Assembly (NCBI RefSeq): GCF_009936375.1
Contig: NZ_AP022332.1
Span: 3,854,176-3,918,175, forward strand
Length of the DNA: 64,000 bases
DNA from: Methylosinus sp. C49
GTDB taxonomy: Bacteria; Pseudomonadota; Alphaproteobacteria; Rhizobiales; Beijerinckiaceae
Direction: 5' to 3'
The translations under genes and the position numbers were made by a program. This document shows positions 63,455-64,000 of the stretch, one piece after another (positions within the stretch are counted from its first letter, which is position 1; each line of letters starts with the position of its first letter). The notes below the pieces were generated by a model that saw only the letters and a list, made by a program, of their open reading frames with translations, was not told the DNA's origin and ran no database searches.

Positions 63455-64000
63455 CTATGCGCAGGCGCGGATGCCGAGGCCGATCGCCTCGCGTCCGGAC
63501 ATGTCCGTGAAGGCCAGACTGTCTAGAGCCTGATGACGACGCACCCAGGCTTGGATCGCCGGCGGATAGACGCTCATCATCAACGTGTTGCCTCCCCAGG
63601 AGGTCTCCCCCTCGTTCGTGCGCGCCGAATGGAAACGCAGCGTCGCCTCCGGCGAAACGCAGGCATGGCGCGCGCCGAGCTTCATCGTGCAGGCCGAGGC
63701 GCAGTAGCCGTCGATGGCGACGGTCCGCCGCGTCACATTGGCCGAACGGACCTGCTCATAATAGTCGAGGACATTGCCGCCGCGGTCATAGCTCGAATAA
63801 TCGGCGCGCGGCGTATAGCCGCCGGCGAGATCGGAGCGGCGCGAATAGCCGTGGCGGCTCGAGCTGGCTCCCCGGCTCGAATAGCCATTGTCGAAGGAGC
63901 CGAACAGATCGGAGAAGAGATCGGCCTTGGCGGGCGCCGAAGCGAAGGCGGCGAAGCCGGCGAGGCCGAGGATAGCGGCGCGCTTGGCGATGCGGGGAGC
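63455..64000 (-). CDS. Secreted ClpP/crotonase-like protein, 5' end outside window
   Basis: The frame is open from the stop at 63455 to the window edge (~180 codons). The visible N-terminal part is a signal peptide (RIAKRAAILGLAGFAAFASAPAKA), then a Gly/Ser/Tyr-rich linker, then VAIDGYCASACTMKLGARHACVSPEATLRFHSA, which resembles the family of alphaproteobacterial periplasmic proteins with a ClpP-type fold (the nucleophile Ser would be in CASAC). The C-terminus reads YPPAIQAWVRRH ... AIGLGIRACA. The start codon probably lies a few bases beyond the window. Function unknown; a periplasmic protease role is inference. Confidence 0.65.
   Translation of the reverse strand, partial: APRIAKRAAILGLAGFAAFASAPAKADLFSDLFGSFDNGYSSRGASSSRHGYSRRSDLAGGYTPRADYSSYDRGGNVLDYYEQVRSANVTRRTVAIDGYCASACTMKLGARHACVSPEATLRFHSARTNEGETSWGGNTLMMSVYPPAIQAWVRRHQALDSLAFTDMSGREAIGLGIRACA

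Noticed and set aside
1..64000. tRNA, rRNA or CRISPR arrays
   Set aside because: No cloverleaf, rRNA signature or regularly spaced repeat was recognised by eye; tRNAscan-SE and a CRISPR finder would be decisive.

Overview
The window is high-GC alphaproteobacterial chromosome. Codon use, FecI/FecR/TonB-receptor and DUF2946/PepSY modules, a DUF2164 gene and a periplasmic ClpP-like protein all fit the Rhizobiales; a methanotroph such as Methylosinus or Methylocystis is possible, but nothing here proves the genus. No rRNA, tRNA or CRISPR array was seen.

Positions 1-18977 (+ strand) are the first half of a surface-polysaccharide locus built around pseudaminic acid (a nonulosonic acid). They hold pseB, pseC, pseF, a fused pseG-pseH and pseI in one tight operon, then an oxidoreductase and a DegT aminotransferase. 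After a 0.8-kb graveyard of transposase fragments come a Wzy-like polymerase, a Wzx-like flippase, a glycosyltransferase and two methyltransferases. The arm ends with an unusual cassette (class-IV aminotransferase, PLP decarboxylase, HpcH/HpaI aldolase) and an initiating sugar-phosphate transferase. The second half, 50412-61186 (- strand), has a paralogous sugar transferase, a phage-tail-fibre-like repeat protein, a second oxidoreductase, a medium-chain dehydrogenase, two putative GT-B transferases with HP motifs, an amidase, pseA and an acetyltransferase.

Between the two arms lies 19-46 kb of efflux and metal/siderophore functions. It has an RND pump with its adaptor, facing a response regulator and sensor kinase across a short region with an 11-bp tandem repeat. 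A second two-component system follows, then two related uptake modules: DUF2946 - TonB receptor - PepSY on the + strand, and DUF2946 - ECF sigma - FecR - TonB receptor - PepSY on the - strand. Last comes the most intriguing set: an ExbB/TolQ-like channel protein, a DUF2149 membrane protein and a giant CobN-family protein carrying an export signal and a C-terminal membrane anchor, divergent from a third TonB-dependent receptor. I read this as a dedicated TonB-type uptake or processing system for a metal or tetrapyrrole-like ligand. Its chemistry cannot be read from the sequence.

Positions 46.4-50.3 kb are a nest of mobile elements: a Tn3-like transposase scrap, a decayed IS3-family element, and an apparently intact IS66-family element (47005-50048) inserted into that IS3 copy with a perfect 8-bp target duplication. 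A 5'-truncated IS3 element and further scraps close the polysaccharide locus at 61.2-62.7 kb. The window ends with a DUF2164 gene and the 3' part of a secreted ClpP-like protein gene.
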